Notes under the pieces: model-generated | What the model saw: the letters and a program-made list of their open reading frames with translations, nothing else | What the model was told of the DNA's origin: nothing | Database searches by the model: none | DNA from: an uncultured Prevotella sp. | GTDB lineage: Bacteria; Bacteroidota; Bacteroidia; Bacteroidales; Bacteroidaceae | DNA: 64,000 nt | Assembly: GCA_900551055.1 (NCBI GenBank) | Contig: URUK01000002.1 | Coordinates: forward strand, 62,001-126,000 | Direction: 5' to 3' | Part shown: positions 27,032 through 35,290 of the stretch, one piece after another | Numbering within the stretch: the first letter of the stretch is position 1 | How the letters are laid out: each line of letters begins with the position of its first letter | Program-made: the position numbers and the translations under genes

Positions 27032-27063
27032 TTTGGCAACTCCAAACATAATACCTACCTTTG
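27032..27063 (+). promoter_or_regulatory. Promoter of the MATE leader
   Basis: TTTG (27032-27035), 20 bp, TACCTTTG (27056-27063). The MATE start is 155 bp further down, with a terminator between. Confidence 0.75.
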
Positions 27064-27069
27064 CCGCCA

Positions 27070-27172
27070 CTTAACGGAAAAGCGTTTTGTAATCCTCATC
27101 GGAGGGCATTGACATAAGTGCCGGATAAGATGACTGGGTAAAACCAATCATCTTGTCCGGCACTTTTTCGTT
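27070..27172 (+). ncRNA. Leader RNA or small RNA ending in an intrinsic terminator, before the MATE gene
   Basis: Between the promoter and the MATE gene lie two small stems (AACG/CGTT near 27073-27087 and CCTC/GAGG near 27094-27105). A strong terminator follows: arms 27117-27133 and 27148-27164, 17 bp with one wobble, then TTTTT. The terminator would stop most transcripts before the MATE gene, so this reads as an attenuator or riboswitch-type leader of about 100 nt. I could not match it to a known riboswitch. No leader peptide with ATG was found. It might instead be only the terminator of mfd. Confidence 0.5.
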
Positions 27173-27218
27173 TGTCAGTACGTAAGAGACATTATACAAC
27201 CAAATAAAAAACATCAAA

Positions 27219-28583
27219 ATGAAAAGAGACGCTATTGACTTGAGTACATTGAACGTGTTTAAACTGTTCAGAAAGTTTTTCATCCCGACGCTGCTCGGAA
27301 TGCTAAGCACCTCGGCAGTGACGGCCATCGACGGAATATTTGTCGGCCACGGCATAGGCAGCGACGGCATTGCGGCAATCAACATCTGCATTCCGGTGCT
27401 CATGTTCTTCACCGGTGTGGGCTTGATGGTTGGCGCAGGCTCTTCCGTCGTGGCATCAATCCACCTGTCACACGGCAAGATAAAGGCCGCACGCATCAAC
27501 ATAACGCAAGCCATGTTGTTCGTTACGCTCGTGCCATTACTACCCATCGCGCTGATGATGGCTTATCCTTCTGCCACGGCTCATTTGCTCGGAGCATCGG
27601 AACACCTTACCCCGTTGGTGCGCGAATACCTGCTGTGGTTCGCTCCCCAGCTGATGTTCCAGATGTGGTGCTCGGTATGTCTGTTCGTAATCAGGCTCGA
27701 CGGAGCACCTAAATTAGCCATGATGTGCAGCGTAACGGCCGCGGTGATAAGTGTTGTTTTGGGATGGCTCTTCATATTTCCGCTGGGCTGGGGACTGATG
27801 GGCGCGGCCTTCGCGGCCACTATCGGACTGTTTGCCGGCGGCTGCATGGGCATCGTTTACCTCTTGAAATACGCCAATACGCTGCGCCTTTACCCTGTAA
27901 AGTGGAGCTTCAAGAGCCTGCGCCTGTCGAAGCGCAACCTTGGTTACCAGTGCCGTATCGGCTCATCCGCGCTGCTGACCGAGGCCACAATGGCGGTATT
28001 GATATTTACAGGCAACTACGTGTTCATGAGGTACTTGGGCGACAACGGCGTCGGAGCGTTCGGCATTGCGTGCTATTACACGCCGTTCGTGTTCATGATT
28101 GGCAACGCCATTGCACAGTCGGCACAACCCATCATAAGCTACAATTTCGGCCTCGGATACCATGTCCGTGTACGCCAGGCGGAACAGATTGCACTACTTA
28201 CTGCCATTGTGTGCGGACTGACTGTTACGGCGGTGTTCGCCTTTTGTCCCCATCTGCTTGTCGGCCTGTTCATCAATTCCAGCAATCCTGCCGCCCGTCT
28301 GGCCATTGACGGCTTCCCGTTTTTTGCCCTGGGGTTCACGTTCTTCATACTCAACCTTGCCATCATAGGCTACTTCCAGAGCGTTGAACGTGTACGGCCC
28401 GCCACCGTTTTCGCCCTGCTTCGCGGCTTCATCTTCCTCGTTCCATGCTTCCTGATATTGCCCGAAGCCATCGGCGTAAAGGGCATTTGGGCGGCATTGT
28501 CAGTGTCAGAGCTGCTTACAACGGTGACAGCGGCAATCATGTTCACCGTTGAACGCAGGAAACAGCGCTGCAGCAACGCATGA
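27219..28583 (+). CDS. MATE family efflux transporter
   Basis: The protein has 454 residues and about twelve membrane helices in two similar halves, as in the MATE/NorM-DinF superfamily, which exchange Na+ or H+ for drugs or metabolites. The N-terminus LFRKFFIPTLLGMLSTSAV is the usual first helix, followed by DGIFVGHGIGSDGIAAINI. The second half begins near QCRIGSSALLTEATMAVL. The substrate cannot be inferred. Expression is likely set by the leader terminator upstream. A strong terminator follows at 28610. Confidence 0.92.
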   Translation: MKRDAIDLSTLNVFKLFRKFFIPTLLGMLSTSAVTAIDGIFVGHGIGSDGIAAINICIPVLMFFTGVGLMVGAGSSVVASIHLSHGKIKAARINITQAMLFVTLVPLLPIALMMAYPSATAHLLGASEHLTPLVREYLLWFAPQLMFQMWCSVCLFVIRLDGAPKLAMMCSVTAAVISVVLGWLFIFPLGWGLMGAAFAATIGLFAGGCMGIVYLLKYANTLRLYPVKWSFKSLRLSKRNLGYQCRIGSSALLTEATMAVLIFTGNYVFMRYLGDNGVGAFGIACYYTPFVFMIGNAIAQSAQPIISYNFGLGYHVRVRQAEQIALLTAIVCGLTVTAVFAFCPHLLVGLFINSSNPAARLAIDGFPFFALGFTFFILNLAIIGYFQSVERVRPATVFALLRGFIFLVPCFLILPEAIGVKGIWAALSVSELLTTVTAAIMFTVERRKQRCSNA

Positions 28584-28609
28584 GCAGCATACGCTTACAT
28601 GAATACTTA

Positions 28610-28652
28610 GCGCCCCGGCCATTCCTTTCCGAACAGCCGGGGCGCATGTATT
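28610..28652. terminator. Terminator between convergent MATE and lipoprotein genes
   Basis: GCGCCCCGGC (28610-28619) pairs perfectly with GCCGGGGCGC (28636-28645), with a 16-nt loop. Extended flanks weakly pair. Confidence 0.85.
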
Positions 28653-29220
28653 ATTCCCTCATTTTCCCAATATGCCTTACCGGCTTGTCCTGTACGGCAT
28701 CGCCGGAGCGTGTACCTGACGCAGAGTACCACGGGTTGTCATAACCGTACCAGTTACCCCAGCCCCAGTCATAACCGTCCCATCTCGGCGACGACACCTT
28801 GTGCAGGCGGAAGTCCATAGGGTCGCCCCAGTCACTTTCGATTGTCCCTCTGAAGTAGTTGTCAGACAAAGAATAGTCGTAAATGTAATAATACACACCC
28901 TCTTCATAGGAATAAATCGTAATCGTTCCAGCGTCAACAGTCCACGATATGTTGCTTGCATAATAGTCCCAAGGCGCATTGCTGTAGAAGTCAACCCAGT
29001 AACCGCTGCCCGAAGAATATTCATACGGGCTGCGGTCGAAGGCTATCTCCGTGTCATGCGACTCATAATAATGCCCGCTCCATTCGCTCCATACATGCAT
29101 GTCACCCTGCCATACGCCCCACAGGGTGTCCGCTATGTAGTCGTCTTCGTTGCAACTTGCAAGCGTGAACGCCGCCGCCATCATCATTATTATAACTGAT
29201 AAAGAAGTAAACTTTTTCAT
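28651..29220 (-). CDS. Aromatic-rich lipoprotein, lipocalin-like, unknown function
   Basis: The signal ends at lipobox LASC (Cys about residue 23). The mature part, about 165 residues, is rich in Tyr, Trp, Asp and Ser. A strand pattern runs through DTLWGVWQGDMHV, FYSNAPWDYYA, GTITIYSYEEGVYYYIYDY and FRGTIES, which resembles small lipocalin-like lipoproteins of Bacteroidetes. The C-terminal 40 residues are glycine and tryptophan rich. Function is unknown. Its upstream region carries a GGGGATTTCCCC-type motif also seen before the secreted protein at 47487. Confidence 0.75.
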   Translation of the reverse strand: MKKFTSLSVIIMMMAAAFTLASCNEDDYIADTLWGVWQGDMHVWSEWSGHYYESHDTEIAFDRSPYEYSSGSGYWVDFYSNAPWDYYASNISWTVDAGTITIYSYEEGVYYYIYDYSLSDNYFRGTIESDWGDPMDFRLHKVSSPRWDGYDWGWGNWYGYDNPWYSASGTRSGDAVQDKPVRHIGKMRE

Positions 29221-29252
29221 ACCGCAGTGTTATTTGATTAATGTCTTTGCTG

Positions 29253-29283
29253 CAAAATTAGCGTTTTCGTAGTATTTCTACAA
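29253..29283 (-). promoter_or_regulatory. Promoter of the aromatic-rich lipoprotein
   Basis: TAATTTTG (29260-29253, minus) with TTG (29283-29281) 20 bp upstream. Confidence 0.65.
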
Positions 29284-29303
29284 GCATACGTCCATATTTT
29301 TAC

Positions 29304-29341
29304 GGGGAAATCCCCTACCGTCCTTTATCGTTTTCCCTACG
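29304..29341 (-). promoter_or_regulatory. Candidate operator pair (GGGGATTTCCCC and CGTAGGGAAAACG)
   Basis: Reading toward the lipoprotein gene, CGTAGGGAAAACG (29341-29329) is followed by TAGGGGATTTCCCC (29317-29304), ending 20 bp before the minus-33 element. The same two words in the other order lie at 47389-47422. No regulator is known for them here. Confidence 0.5.
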
Positions 29342-29354
29342 TGGGGAGTCCTCC

Positions 29355-29474
29355 GTGCCTGCAAAAGGCCACCTTTTACCTTCCAAAAGGCCGTCTTTCA
29401 CACGCTAAAAGGCCACCTTTTGCAAGCCGAAAGACGGCCTTTTGCAAACGCACTGATTATCAACGGGTTACAAA
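29355..29474 (+). repeat. Class A 22-bp mosaic repeat, copy 5
   Basis: Four units with cores AAAGGCCACCTTT, AAAGGCCGTCTTT, AAAGGCCACCTTT and AAAGACGGCCTTT are followed by a tail CACTGATTATCAACGGGTTA that matches consensus exactly. Confidence 0.92.
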
Positions 29475-29552
29475 GGGGCGCAAAACCGTCCGGCAATGCG
29501 CCGCAAACGGAGCCTCCAAGGGTTAAAAGATGAAAATAAAACAGCACTAAAT

Positions 29553-29583
29553 TTTGCTTTGATACGTATTTTCACTATCTTTG
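29553..29583 (+). promoter_or_regulatory. Promoter of the peroxidase gene
   Basis: TTTG (29553-29556), 19 bp, TATCTTTG (29576-29583). The untranslated leader is about 105 nt. Confidence 0.75.
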
Positions 29584-29694
29584 CATAACGCAAGCCTGCA
29601 TACAGGAAAGACGGGCGACACACCCTCACGACCGCTTGCACGGCTCATGCACAGGCAACAATGACAAACCAAATGTTATTAAACGACAAATAAG

Positions 29695-30249
29695 ATGAAG
29701 ACTATTTATGATTTCACTGTCAAGGACAGGAAAGGCAAGGACGTATCGCTGAAAGAGTATGCGAACGAAGTACTGCTGATAGTAAACACCGCGACAAAGT
29801 GCGGTTTCACGCCACAGTACGAGGAGTTGGAGAAACTTTACGAGCGCCATCACGCCGATGGGTTCAACATATTGGACTTCCCCTGCAACCAGTTCGGCCA
29901 GCAGGCTCCCGGTACCGACGAGGCCATACACGAGTTCTGCAAGCTGACATACGGCACGGAGTTCCCCCGCTTCAAGAAGATAAAGGTAAACGGCGACGAC
30001 GCCGAGCCGCTGTACCAGTTCCTTAAAAGCCAGAAGGGCTTTGCAGGATGGGACGAGAGCCATCCGCTTACGCATATCCTCGACGACATGCTGTCGAAGG
30101 AAGACCCCGACTACAAGAGCAAATCGGACATCAAGTGGAACTTCACCAAGTTCCTCATCGACAAGAAGGGCATGGTAGTAGCACGCTTCGAGCCGACAGA
30201 GAAGATTGAGAACATAGAGAAACAGATTGTGGAACTACTGAATAATTAA
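29695..30249 (+). CDS. Glutathione peroxidase-like thiol peroxidase
   Basis: This enzyme reduces hydroperoxides. The peroxidatic Cys is residue 36 in NTATKCGFTPQYEELEKL, so it is the cysteine form. FPCNQFGQQAPG supplies the Gln and a second Cys, and KWNFTKFLID the Trp and Asn of the catalytic tetrad. Bacterial homologues usually take electrons from thioredoxin, which fits the thioredoxin reductase gene immediately downstream. It has no signal peptide and 184 residues, slightly longer than the usual 160. Confidence 0.93.
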   Translation: MKTIYDFTVKDRKGKDVSLKEYANEVLLIVNTATKCGFTPQYEELEKLYERHHADGFNILDFPCNQFGQQAPGTDEAIHEFCKLTYGTEFPRFKKIKVNGDDAEPLYQFLKSQKGFAGWDESHPLTHILDDMLSKEDPDYKSKSDIKWNFTKFLIDKKGMVVARFEPTEKIENIEKQIVELLNN

Positions 30250-30339
30250 GAATTAAGAGTTAAGAATTAAGAAAATATGCCTTGACGGTAAAACTGCCGA
30301 CAAAACATATTTTCTTAATTCTTAACTCTTAATTCTTAA
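30246..30339. repeat. Class B palindrome (TTAAGAATTAAGAG words) between peroxidase and trxB
   Basis: Arms 30246-30279 and 30306-30339 are perfect 34-bp inverted repeats with a 26-nt centre. The left arm overlaps the peroxidase stop codon region, and the right arm ends 10 bp before trxB. Related words recur at 34206-34360 and 49721-49810. Confidence 0.9.
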
Positions 30340-30349
30340 CTCTTTTTCT

Positions 30350-31300
30350 ATGGAAAATTGCGAACATATCCGCTGCCTCATCATCGGCAGCGGCCCGGCA
30401 GGCTACACAGCCGCCATCTATGCGGCGCGCGCCAACCTGCATCCCGTAATATACTGCGGCCTGCAGACAGGCGGACAGCTCACACAGACGACAACTGTCG
30501 AGAACTTTCCCGGCTACCCCGACGGCGTGGACGGCAACCAGATGATGCTTGACTTCCGCACACAGGCCGAACGCTTCGGCACCGACATTCGCGACGGAGT
30601 CATCGCAAAGGCCGACCTCGGCAAAGCTCCCTACACGCTGAAAACCGACGAAGGGCACGTAATCGAGGCCGACACGGTTATCATCGCCACAGGTGCGTCG
30701 GCCAGATACCTCGGCCTTGCCGACGAGGAAAAGTACAAAGGCGGCGGCGTTTCGGCGTGTGCCACGTGCGACGGGTTCTTCTACCGCAAGAAGACAGTTG
30801 CCGTAGTGGGCGGCGGAGACACGGCATGCGAGGAAGCACTTTACCTCGCCGGACTGGCTAAGAAGGTGTACATGATAGTAAGAAAGCCGTTCCTGCGCGC
30901 GTCGGAAGTGATGCAGAAGCGCGTGAAAGACACCGAAAACATCGAAATATTGTTTGAACACAACACGCTGGGACTGTTCGGCGACGGCAGCGTTGAAGGC
31001 GTCCGCCTGGTAAAACGCAAAGGAGAGGCTGACGAACAGGTGTACGAACTGCCCATCGACGGCTTCTTCCTCGCCATCGGACACAAGCCTAACAGCGACA
31101 TATTCAAGCCCTGGCTCGACACCGACGAGACCGGATACATCGTCACCCAAGGCGATTCCACACGCACGAAAGTGCCCGGAGTGTTCGCCGCTGGCGACGT
31201 GGCAGACCCTCACTACCGGCAAGCCATAACGGCAGCGGCCAGCGGATGCCGCGCAGCTATTGAGGCCGACAGGTATCTTAGGGAACAAGGCATCGTGTGA
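30350..31300 (+). CDS. trxB: Thioredoxin-disulfide reductase
   Basis: TrxB moves electrons from NADPH through FAD to thioredoxin. It has the FAD loop IIGSGPAGYTAAIYAARA at residues 11-28, the redox pair CATC (Cys 137 and 140), the NADPH loop VVGGGDTACEEALYLA, and FAAGDVADPHYRQAITAAASG at the C-terminal FAD site. The length of 316 residues is typical. It stands just after the thiol peroxidase that it probably serves through thioredoxin. Confidence 0.96.
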   Translation: MENCEHIRCLIIGSGPAGYTAAIYAARANLHPVIYCGLQTGGQLTQTTTVENFPGYPDGVDGNQMMLDFRTQAERFGTDIRDGVIAKADLGKAPYTLKTDEGHVIEADTVIIATGASARYLGLADEEKYKGGGVSACATCDGFFYRKKTVAVVGGGDTACEEALYLAGLAKKVYMIVRKPFLRASEVMQKRVKDTENIEILFEHNTLGLFGDGSVEGVRLVKRKGEADEQVYELPIDGFFLAIGHKPNSDIFKPWLDTDETGYIVTQGDSTRTKVPGVFAAGDVADPHYRQAITAAASGCRAAIEADRYLREQGIV

Positions 31301-31401
31301 AAGGTAAAAAAGTAAAAAGGTGAAAAGGTAAAAAAGGAGGATGTGAGCTTGTTGTTTCACCTTCTTTTTTACCTTTTCACCTTTTTACTTTTCTACCTTT
31401 T
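31300..31401. repeat. Class B palindrome (GGTAAAAAAGTAAAAAGG words)
   Basis: The left arm runs from the trxB stop to about 31337. The right arm runs from 31360 to about 31401, past the stop codon of the convergent symporter, so the last residues of that protein (KGRKVKR) are encoded by the repeat. Confidence 0.85.
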
Positions 31402-32801
31402 AAAATCAGTCCCCCAAACATCAGCGCGCCGTTAAGCAGCAGAAGCTCGTAGCCGAAACGGTAAGTCGTGAAGTGGGAGGTGACGTGATCGAGAGCAAGA
31501 CAGAGCAAGGGAGAGGCCACGGCGATGTAAGGCACGATGCGGTCGTCGGCCTTGCGCTTTGTCAAAAGACCGAAAGCGAAGAGTCCGAGCAGTGGTCCGT
31601 AGGTGTAAGAGCACAGAATATAGACCGCATCGATAAGGCTTGTGGAGTTCAACGCGCGGAAAGCTATGATGAACAACACGGCCGCCGCGGCCATGCCAAG
31701 GTGCACACGGCGGCGCAGACGCTCGTCACCGGGACGCTCTTTTATGTCTACACAATAAGAAGTGGTGAGCGCCGTGAGCGAAGAATCTATCGTGCTGGCC
31801 GACGCCGCCACAATACCTATGGTGAAAAGCACGGCCACCAAGTCGCCCAAACGCCCCGTTGCGGCGAACATCGGCAGAAGGTCGTCAGGACTTGAGGGCG
31901 TCGCCAGCCCATCTTTTTGCGCCAGCATAATAAGCAACACGCCAAGGCTTAAAAACAAAAGGTTTACCGGCACGAAGGCGAAACCATACGTACACATGTC
32001 TTTCTGGGCTTCACGCAGCGTCTTGCAGGTAAGGTTTTTCTGCATCATGTTCTGGTTAAGGCCGGTCATAACGACGACAATGAACGCGCCGCTGACAAAC
32101 TGTTTCCAGAAGTTTTGCGGCGACATCCAGTCCGAGAACTCGAAAACGCGGCTGTGAGAACTGGCCGCCACGGCCTTGACGGCTTCGCCAAGGCTCATGT
32201 CCAATGCCCCGGCCACCTTTATTATAATAAGAACGAGGGCGGCGAGCATGCACAACGTCTGGAAAGAATCAGTCCAAACCAAAGTCTTTATGCCGCCGCG
32301 CCGCGAGTAAAGCCAGATGAGCAGCATCAGCACTGGCACGGTGACGAAGAACGGAACGCCGTAACCGTCGAGCACGAAGCGTTGCAGGATGATGCACACT
32401 ATGTAGAACTTGACCGCCGCGCCGCAAAGGTCGGACAGTATGAAGAAGGCCGCCCCCGTCTTGTACGACCGCCGTCCGAACCGCCTAAGCAGGTAAGTGT
32501 ATATTGTTACGAGGTTCAGCCTGTAATAAACGGGCAGCAGGACGAACGCCACAATGAAGTAACCGAGGATGAAGCCGAGGCACACCTGAAGGTAGGTGAA
32601 GTCTGACCTGACCGCCATTCCGGGCACGGAGACGAAGCTGACGCCCGACACCGACGCGCCAATCATGCCGAAAGCAACCATCCACCAAGGTGACTTGCGG
32701 TCGGCACGGAAGAACGTTTCGTTGGTGGCACGCCTCGAAGTGAGCCTGCCTAAAAGGCAAAGCACGGCGAAATACGCCAGCACAGTGATTATCATCAACA
32801 T
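31377..32801 (-). CDS. Sodium/solute symporter (SSS family)
   Basis: The protein has about 474 residues and 13 predicted membrane helices. FRADRKSPWWMVAFGMIGASVSGVSFVSVPG at the start is the usual SSS region near helices 1-2 and carries Na+ site residues. GIVAASASTIDSSLTALTTSY is the conserved segment of helix 8. Transported solute (sugar, amino acid, proline or other) is not resolved. I chose ATG at 32801 (or 32795) because the promoter lies at 32806-32813 and the longer open frame runs through a palindrome. The C-terminus is set by the repeat at 31360-31401. Confidence 0.9.
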   Translation of the reverse strand: MLMIITVLAYFAVLCLLGRLTSRRATNETFFRADRKSPWWMVAFGMIGASVSGVSFVSVPGMAVRSDFTYLQVCLGFILGYFIVAFVLLPVYYRLNLVTIYTYLLRRFGRRSYKTGAAFFILSDLCGAAVKFYIVCIILQRFVLDGYGVPFFVTVPVLMLLIWLYSRRGGIKTLVWTDSFQTLCMLAALVLIIIKVAGALDMSLGEAVKAVAASSHSRVFEFSDWMSPQNFWKQFVSGAFIVVVMTGLNQNMMQKNLTCKTLREAQKDMCTYGFAFVPVNLLFLSLGVLLIMLAQKDGLATPSSPDDLLPMFAATGRLGDLVAVLFTIGIVAASASTIDSSLTALTTSYCVDIKERPGDERLRRRVHLGMAAAAVLFIIAFRALNSTSLIDAVYILCSYTYGPLLGLFAFGLLTKRKADDRIVPYIAVASPLLCLALDHVTSHFTTYRFGYELLLLNGALMFGGLILKGRKVKR

Positions 32802-32805
32802 GGTG

Positions 32806-32813
32806 CAAAGATA
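32806..32813 (-). promoter_or_regulatory. Minus-7 element almost touching the symporter start; possible leaderless mRNA
   Basis: TATCTTTG (32813-32806) is perfect and only 5 bp before the ATG at 32801. Transcription starts about 7 bp after this element in Bacteroidetes, so the mRNA would start at or inside the start codon. Translation may begin at 32795 instead. Confidence 0.55.
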
Positions 32814-32825
32814 CAAAAAAATATG

Positions 32826-32915
32826 GTAAACCCACCCCAACCCTCCCGAAGGGAAGGAGCCTGACATGCTGTTGAGGTATATTTCCATCCCTGTTCCTCC
32901 CACACCTCCCAGCTC
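32826..32915. repeat. Class B palindrome, G/C-rich type, degraded
   Basis: CCCACCCCAACCCTCCCG (32830-32847) with AAGGGAAGGAGC opens the element. TCCTCCCACACCTCCC and CCTCCCGG follow to 32930. It is the third intergenic relative of 21985-22117. Confidence 0.6.
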
Positions 32916-32937
32916 TCCCTGTCCTCCCGGCAACCAT

Positions 32938-33055
32938 CTGATTATCAGCAGCTTGCAAACTGCCATACAAAAGGTGGCCTTTTGCCCTGCAAAAGGCCAC
33001 CTTTTACAACGCGAAAGGCCGTCTTTTACAAGCTAAAAGACGGCCTTTCGTTTTG
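32938..33055 (+). repeat. Class A 22-bp mosaic repeat, copy 6, tail first
   Basis: The tail word CTGATTATCAGCAGCTTGC comes before, not after, four units (AAAGGTGGCCTTT, AAAGGCCACCTTT, AAAGGCCGTCTTT, AAAGACGGCCTTT). The tail is still on the plus strand. This may be the end of a lost unit array, or a circularly permuted copy. Confidence 0.85.
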
Positions 33056-33112
33056 CCGGCAAACTGCTCCGGCATGTCAAATCATCCAAATACGCCATTC
33101 AGTGCGCTACGA

Positions 33113-34195
33113 CTACAGCCCGCGTATGGCATCTACCAGGCGGCGGAAGTCGTCAGGATGCACGTCGCCTATGTTGCCGATGCGGAACGTGTCGGCCTGT
33201 GAAATCTTGCCGGGATAGATGACAAAGCCCTTTGCCTTGAGCTGCTGGTAGAACGACTGGAAGTCGAACGATGCCGAGGGATAGTAGAACGAAGTGATGA
33301 TGGGCGACTGCCACTCGTCTGGCAGGAGCGTCTTGTAGCCCAAGGAGCGCATCCCCTCTACGAGCACGCGGTGGTTCTCGCAGTAGCGTGCGTGGCGTGC
33401 GGCCACCCCACCCTCGGCCTTCAGCTCCGTCAGAGCCTGCATGAAGGCTCGCACTACGTGTGTAGGCGACGTGAAACGCCACTTGCCGTGCCCCTTCTCC
33501 ATTGTCTCCCACTGGTCGTAAATGTCAAGCGAGAGCGAGCGTGCAACGCCCTTGCACTGCTCCAGAAGCGAGCGGCGGGCTATGATGAAGCCGAAGCCGG
33601 GCACGCCCTGGATGCACTTGTTGGCCGAACTGATAAGGAAGTCTATGCCGAGAGCTGCCATGTCTATGGGCACTCCGCCGAAACTGCTCATCGCGTCGAC
33701 AATCAACGTCTTGCCGTGACGCTTCACTACGGCAGCTATTTCTTCAAGAGGGTTGAGCACGCCGGTGGTCGTCTCGCAGTGGACTACCGACACATGGGTC
33801 ACTTCCTTGTGCTCGGTCAGATAAGCGTCGATGGCCGAAGGGTCAACGGCTTCCGTCTCGTCGAACTTCATCACGTGGCAGTTCAATTTGTAATATTCGG
33901 CAATCACGCCCATGCGTTTGCCGTAAGCGCCGTTGGCTGCAACGAGCAGATGGTCGTCAGGACGCACCGTGCTGCCGAGCGTAGCCTCGACACAGAACGT
34001 GCCGCTGCCCTGCATCAGCACCGCCGTATATTCCTCGGGGCGGCTCGAAGAGATGCCGACAAGCTCTTTCCTAATTACTTCCACTACACCTTCGTTATAG
34101 TCTTTGTCCCATGTGCACCAGTCGCTCATCATGGCGTTCTTCACTGTCTCCGTTGTAGTCAACGGTCCGGGGGTAAGCAATAAATATGGTCTCAT
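33113..34195 (-). CDS. phnW: 2-aminoethylphosphonate-pyruvate transaminase
   Basis: PhnW moves the amino group of 2-aminoethylphosphonate to pyruvate, giving phosphonoacetaldehyde and alanine. It is a PLP fold-type I enzyme. The N-terminus YLLLTPGPLTTTETVK is the family signature. QGSGTFCVEATLGS binds the cofactor phosphate, VDAMSSFGG holds the cofactor Asp, and SSANKCIQGVPGFGF carries the PLP lysine. The length of 360 residues is usual. It is the last gene of an operon with phnX and an MFS transporter. Confidence 0.95.
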   Translation of the reverse strand: MRPYLLLTPGPLTTTETVKNAMMSDWCTWDKDYNEGVVEVIRKELVGISSSRPEEYTAVLMQGSGTFCVEATLGSTVRPDDHLLVAANGAYGKRMGVIAEYYKLNCHVMKFDETEAVDPSAIDAYLTEHKEVTHVSVVHCETTTGVLNPLEEIAAVVKRHGKTLIVDAMSSFGGVPIDMAALGIDFLISSANKCIQGVPGFGFIIARRSLLEQCKGVARSLSLDIYDQWETMEKGHGKWRFTSPTHVVRAFMQALTELKAEGGVAARHARYCENHRVLVEGMRSLGYKTLLPDEWQSPIITSFYYPSASFDFQSFYQQLKAKGFVIYPGKISQADTFRIGNIGDVHPDDFRRLVDAIRGL

Positions 34196-34205
34196 TGTTT
34201 TTTTT

Positions 34206-34360
34206 ATTAAGAGTTAAGAATTAAGAATTAAGAAAATCACTTTATGCTAATTAAGAGTTAAGAATTAAGAATTAAGAAAATCACTTTATGCTGATAGAGA
34301 GGCATGTTGCCATCTGTTCAAAAGCAATACATATTTTCTTAATTCTTAACTCTTAATTCT
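34206..34360. repeat. Class B palindrome with tandem duplication (ATTAAGAGTTAAGAA words)
   Basis: A 43-bp block is duplicated exactly at 34206-34248 and 34250-34292, and each ends in AAAATCACTTTATGCT. A single opposite arm (TTTTCTTAATTCTTAACTC) lies at about 34332-34362. It separates phnX from phnW. Confidence 0.9.
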
Positions 34361-34364
34361 TAAT

Positions 34365-35141
34365 TTAACACATGCTTTCTATCAATGCCGGAAGCTCCGT
34401 TATGTCATCAATCACATAGTCTGCGCCGGCTGCGTACATCCTGTAACGCACCGCTTTCATCCTCGCCTTCAGCTCGTCGGCAGGCATGGCGGCCACCTCG
34501 TCCTCGGTAAGCGCAAGCTCGTTGCTGCCCAATATTACGCCTACGCTGCACACACCGGCGTTCACACCCTCCTTGATGTCGGATATTGTGTCGCCCACTT
34601 TCATGACAGACTGCAGCGAGGGAACGTCCATCTCGCACATGTTCTGGAATATCATGTAGGGCTTTGGGCGGCCTCCGGGCTGGTTGTCGGACGTCACACA
34701 GTTGTCTATTACGTAGCCGAGACGCGCCGCAGCAGGTATGACCACGTCCATCATCTGCCGCGTATAGCCGGTCGTCGAGCCAACCTTTATCCCCTTGCGG
34801 CGCAGTTCCGAGATGGTCTCAACTACTCCCATGATGGGCTTTGAGTAGTCTTCAAGTGTGCGGAAAAGCTCCTCCTGGAACATATTGTAGCACTTCTGTA
34901 CGTCCTCCTCGCCCCATTCGCGGCCATACTTGGCACGGAAATCGGCCCCAACATGGTCGATGGCGAACAGTGCGCGCACCTCTTCTATCTTGGTAAGTCC
35001 CATGTGCGCCCTCGTCTCTGCAGCCGACACGGGCGCTCCGATGGCCTTGAAACTCTCCACGAACGCCGCCACCGGGGCGAAGCATCCATAGTCAACGGCG
35101 GTTCCCGCCCAGTCCATTATCACACATTCAATCTTTCTCAT
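34365..35141 (-). CDS. phnX: Phosphonoacetaldehyde hydrolase (phosphonatase)
   Basis: PhnX cleaves the C-P bond of phosphonoacetaldehyde to acetaldehyde and phosphate. It is a HAD enzyme. The nucleophile Asp is in VIMDWAGTAVDYG at the N-terminus, GSTTGYTRQMM is motif II, and KVGDTISDIKEGVNAG is motif IV. The cap-domain Schiff-base Lys is expected in the THMGLTKIEEV-like segment, seen here as HMGLTKIEEVRAL. The length of 258 residues fits. It is the middle gene of the aminoethylphosphonate operon. Confidence 0.95.
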   Translation of the reverse strand: MRKIECVIMDWAGTAVDYGCFAPVAAFVESFKAIGAPVSAAETRAHMGLTKIEEVRALFAIDHVGADFRAKYGREWGEEDVQKCYNMFQEELFRTLEDYSKPIMGVVETISELRRKGIKVGSTTGYTRQMMDVVIPAAARLGYVIDNCVTSDNQPGGRPKPYMIFQNMCEMDVPSLQSVMKVGDTISDIKEGVNAGVCSVGVILGSNELALTEDEVAAMPADELKARMKAVRYRMYAAGADYVIDDITELPALIESMC

Positions 35142-35149
35142 ATCTGTTG

Positions 35150-35290
35150 TTTTGGGTTATACGGTTATTGGGTTTTACGGTTATACGGTGTATTTGGGGG
35201 TTTACGGTTGTAAGGTTGTACGGTTTTACGGTAGTAATTGAGGTTTTACTGTTATGTGGTTACCGGGTTATGCGGTTGTAAGGTTTTGCT
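35150..35290. repeat. Near-tandem GGTTxTACGG repeats overlapping the transporter 3' end
   Basis: About ten variants of GGTTTTACGG / GGTTATACGG stand almost head to tail. They cross the stop codon of the transporter at 35268, so its last residues come from the repeat. Unlike other class B elements I see no opposing arm. It may be half of a former palindrome. Confidence 0.7.

Noticed and set aside
27116..27170. Plain terminator of mfd only
   Set aside because: Not excluded, but a full promoter match lies upstream of the hairpin and none between hairpin and MATE, so a leader role is preferred with moderate confidence.
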